Shown one piece after another: positions 5,880 through 7,058 of a stretch of 7,058 bases of DNA (positions are counted from its first letter, which is position 1; each line of letters begins with the position of its first letter). Below the pieces are notes generated by a model. The model did not search any database and was not told where the DNA came from. It saw nothing but the letters and a program-made list of their open reading frames with translations. The translations under genes and the position numbers were made by a program. The stretch comes from Chitinophagaceae bacterium. GTDB taxonomy: Bacteria > Bacteroidota > Bacteroidia > Chitinophagales > Chitinophagaceae. The stretch spans positions 1 through 7,058 of the forward strand of contig JAOQAL010000393.1 of assembly GCA_025963615.1 (NCBI GenBank), read 5' to 3'.

Positions 5880-6947
5880 TTATAGAGATTCTTTTATTTC
5901 ATCATTTGCGTTTGCAATAATGATATCACCTGGTTTTAATTCCCCGTAGATTTCTGTTTTATCAACGGAAGAGTTGCCGGTACTAACATTAACTTTCATA
6001 ATTTTCTTATCCTGAATTCTGAATACATATTTGCCTTCCGTGGAGGTAACGACTGCGGACTTTGGCACACATAAAACCTCGATATTCCCTTTGGGATGGA
6101 GTATAAGATCAGCATACATGCCTGATGACAAAAGACCTTCTTTATTCGGCACATCTATTTCCACTCTTTGTGAGCGATACTGAAGATTAATGTTGCCGGA
6201 TTTACGGCTAATGGTCCCTGTCATTTTTTTGCCTTGCAAGGCACTAACATAAAAGAAGACCGTGTCTTTATCGTTAAGATTGCCCGCTATTCCTTCCGGT
6301 ATATCCGCCTGTAAACGCAAATGATCCAGTTGTTTTAATTCGAGCATCGGTTGATCTTTTGCTAATGCACTTACGAGTGCTCCCGGATGAATATTCCGTT
6401 CCGTGATAATGCCATTGAAGGGTGCGGTGACTTTTAGATATCCCATCATCGTTTCCTGCATTCGCCAGTTTGATTTTTCTGCATTGCATAAGGCACTGTC
6501 AGCTTCCATTTTTGAATGTATCGTGGAAAGATCAAGGGGTGAAATAGCCCCCTCGGTTTTTGCAGCTTCGAGCAGACGGTTATAATGTTCTTTATCTATT
6601 GTAAAATCAGCCCTGCTGCGGGCATACTTTTCTTTTGCCTGTGTGACGGCCTGTTCCAATTCAGGCGCTTCCAGGACCATGAGCAGGCTTCCTTTGGAAA
6701 CTTTTGAACCAATGTCTACCGGTACCGCCTTTACATACCCATTTACTTTGGGAAAAATACTTACTTCCATATAAGCTGCCAGTTGTGCCGGTAACTTAAT
6801 TACCGATGCTACCGAACCTTTTTCTACTATCGCTTTATGGTATTCAGGGGAAGTTGTTTCCGGTATTGCTTTTTTCTCTGTCGCTTTATTGTCTGTGCAG
6901 CCGGTAATTAATAATAATACTGCCACGAATAAACTAATGTACTTCAT
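5880..6947 (-). CDS. RND efflux pump periplasmic adaptor (membrane fusion protein), lipoprotein
   Basis: The product has 355 residues from ATG 6947. It has a lipoprotein signal peptide with lipobox I-T-G-C17, so the mature protein is lipid-anchored facing the periplasm. The domain order is that of the HlyD/AcrA/CusB adaptor family. The first half of the lipoyl-like domain is VSIFPKVNGYVKAVPVDIGSKVSKG (about 62-86); a short alpha-helical hairpin spans about 95-165; the second lipoyl half is YLKVTAPFNGIITERNIHPGALV (about 170-192). A beta-barrel runs about 205-285 (RLQADIPE, SGMYADLIL) and a membrane-proximal domain about 290-350 (VPKSAVVTSTEGKYVFRI, LKPGDIIIA). Adaptors of this type bridge an inner-membrane RND permease and an outer-membrane TolC-like channel. 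The hairpin is short, and there is no His-rich or Met-rich N-terminal metal-binding segment as in some CusB/CzcB proteins, so drug versus metal export cannot be decided. Its start overlaps the permease stop as ATGA, implying translational coupling. Confidence 0.95.
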   Translation of the reverse strand: MKYISLFVAVLLLITGCTDNKATEKKAIPETTSPEYHKAIVEKGSVASVIKLPAQLAAYMEVSIFPKVNGYVKAVPVDIGSKVSKGSLLMVLEAPELEQAVTQAKEKYARSRADFTIDKEHYNRLLEAAKTEGAISPLDLSTIHSKMEADSALCNAEKSNWRMQETMMGYLKVTAPFNGIITERNIHPGALVSALAKDQPMLELKQLDHLRLQADIPEGIAGNLNDKDTVFFYVSALQGKKMTGTISRKSGNINLQYRSQRVEIDVPNKEGLLSSGMYADLILHPKGNIEVLCVPKSAVVTSTEGKYVFRIQDKKIMKVNVSTGNSSVDKTEIYGELKPGDIIIANANDEIKESL

Positions 6948-7058
6948 GATGCTAAAGTTTTAATGTTTGAATCTTGGGGTAAAAGAGATATGGACACGAA
7001 TGATGATTTTTGTCTCACCCAGCCATATACTAATGGCACAATGAAAAGAGCCGCGAAA
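6944..7058 (-). CDS. RND efflux permease, C-terminal end (gene continues beyond the window)
   Basis: The minus-strand frame entering at 7057 is open for 37 codons and stops at TGA 6944-6946. The peptide begins FAALFIVPLVYGWVRQK, which matches the end of the last transmembrane helix of RND permeases, where a Pro and a Tyr are followed by a basic residue at the cytoplasmic face. A tail of about 20 residues follows. The stop overlaps the adaptor ATG (ATGA at 6944-6947). Permeases of this family are proton-driven exporters of about 1,000 residues or more, so only the last few percent is here. CusA-like and AcrB-like classes cannot be told apart from this tail. The coupled adaptor strongly supports the assignment; without it the 37 residues alone would be weak evidence. 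Confidence 0.8.
   Translation of the reverse strand, partial: FAALFIVPLVYGWVRQKSSFVSISLLPQDSNIKTLAS

Overview
The window looks like chromosomal DNA of a member of the Bacteroidota, most plausibly a Chitinophagaceae- or Sphingobacteria-like species. This rests on recognition and not on a database search. The supporting features are a TonB-dependent receptor with the NRPEFREL barrel motif, paired with a lipoprotein of the Bacteroidota beta-helix type; AT-rich DNA with A-rich leaders and no obvious Shine-Dalgarno sequences; lipoboxes; and an interspersed 'cacgcaaagggcgccaagaagcaaag' repeat of a kind common in this phylum. No rRNA, tRNA, CRISPR array or intact transposase gene was seen.

Layout. 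(1) Positions 1-2875, plus strand: the 3' part of a TonB-dependent outer-membrane receptor, then a surface or periplasmic lipoprotein with a right-handed beta-helix character. The 75 bp between them hold five GTAA-headed units in perfect 11-bp register, which resembles a Pho-box-like operator for an OmpR/PhoB-family regulator. (2) 2876-3279: a convergent intergenic region holding three 71-bp repeat units and copies of a terminal-inverted-repeat-like sequence, probably a decayed, partly duplicated MITE-like element. (3) 3280-4488, minus strand: a secreted protein with a C-terminal transglutaminase/cysteine-protease-like Cys-His motif and a non-ATG start. (4) 4495-5017: about 520 bp without a convincing gene, partly GC-rich and rich in short inverted repeats. 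(5) 5018-7058, minus strand: the tail of an RND efflux permease, its lipoprotein periplasmic adaptor (ATGA overlap), a secreted protein of unknown function 32 bp further on, and then a 63-residue helical protein beyond a stem-loop.

How the genes work together. The plus-strand pair suggests uptake of a scarce nutrient across the outer membrane, with the lipoprotein as a possible surface partner. The phased operator makes phosphate or another OmpR-family-sensed signal a testable idea, but the substrate cannot be read from the sequence. The minus-strand genes on the right form a tripartite efflux operon; the outer-membrane channel, and any gene for metal or drug specificity, would lie outside the window. 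The strongest signals for follow-up are the 11-bp phased array (1402-1456), the composite repeat (2905-3255) and the orphan structured block (about 4560-4880).
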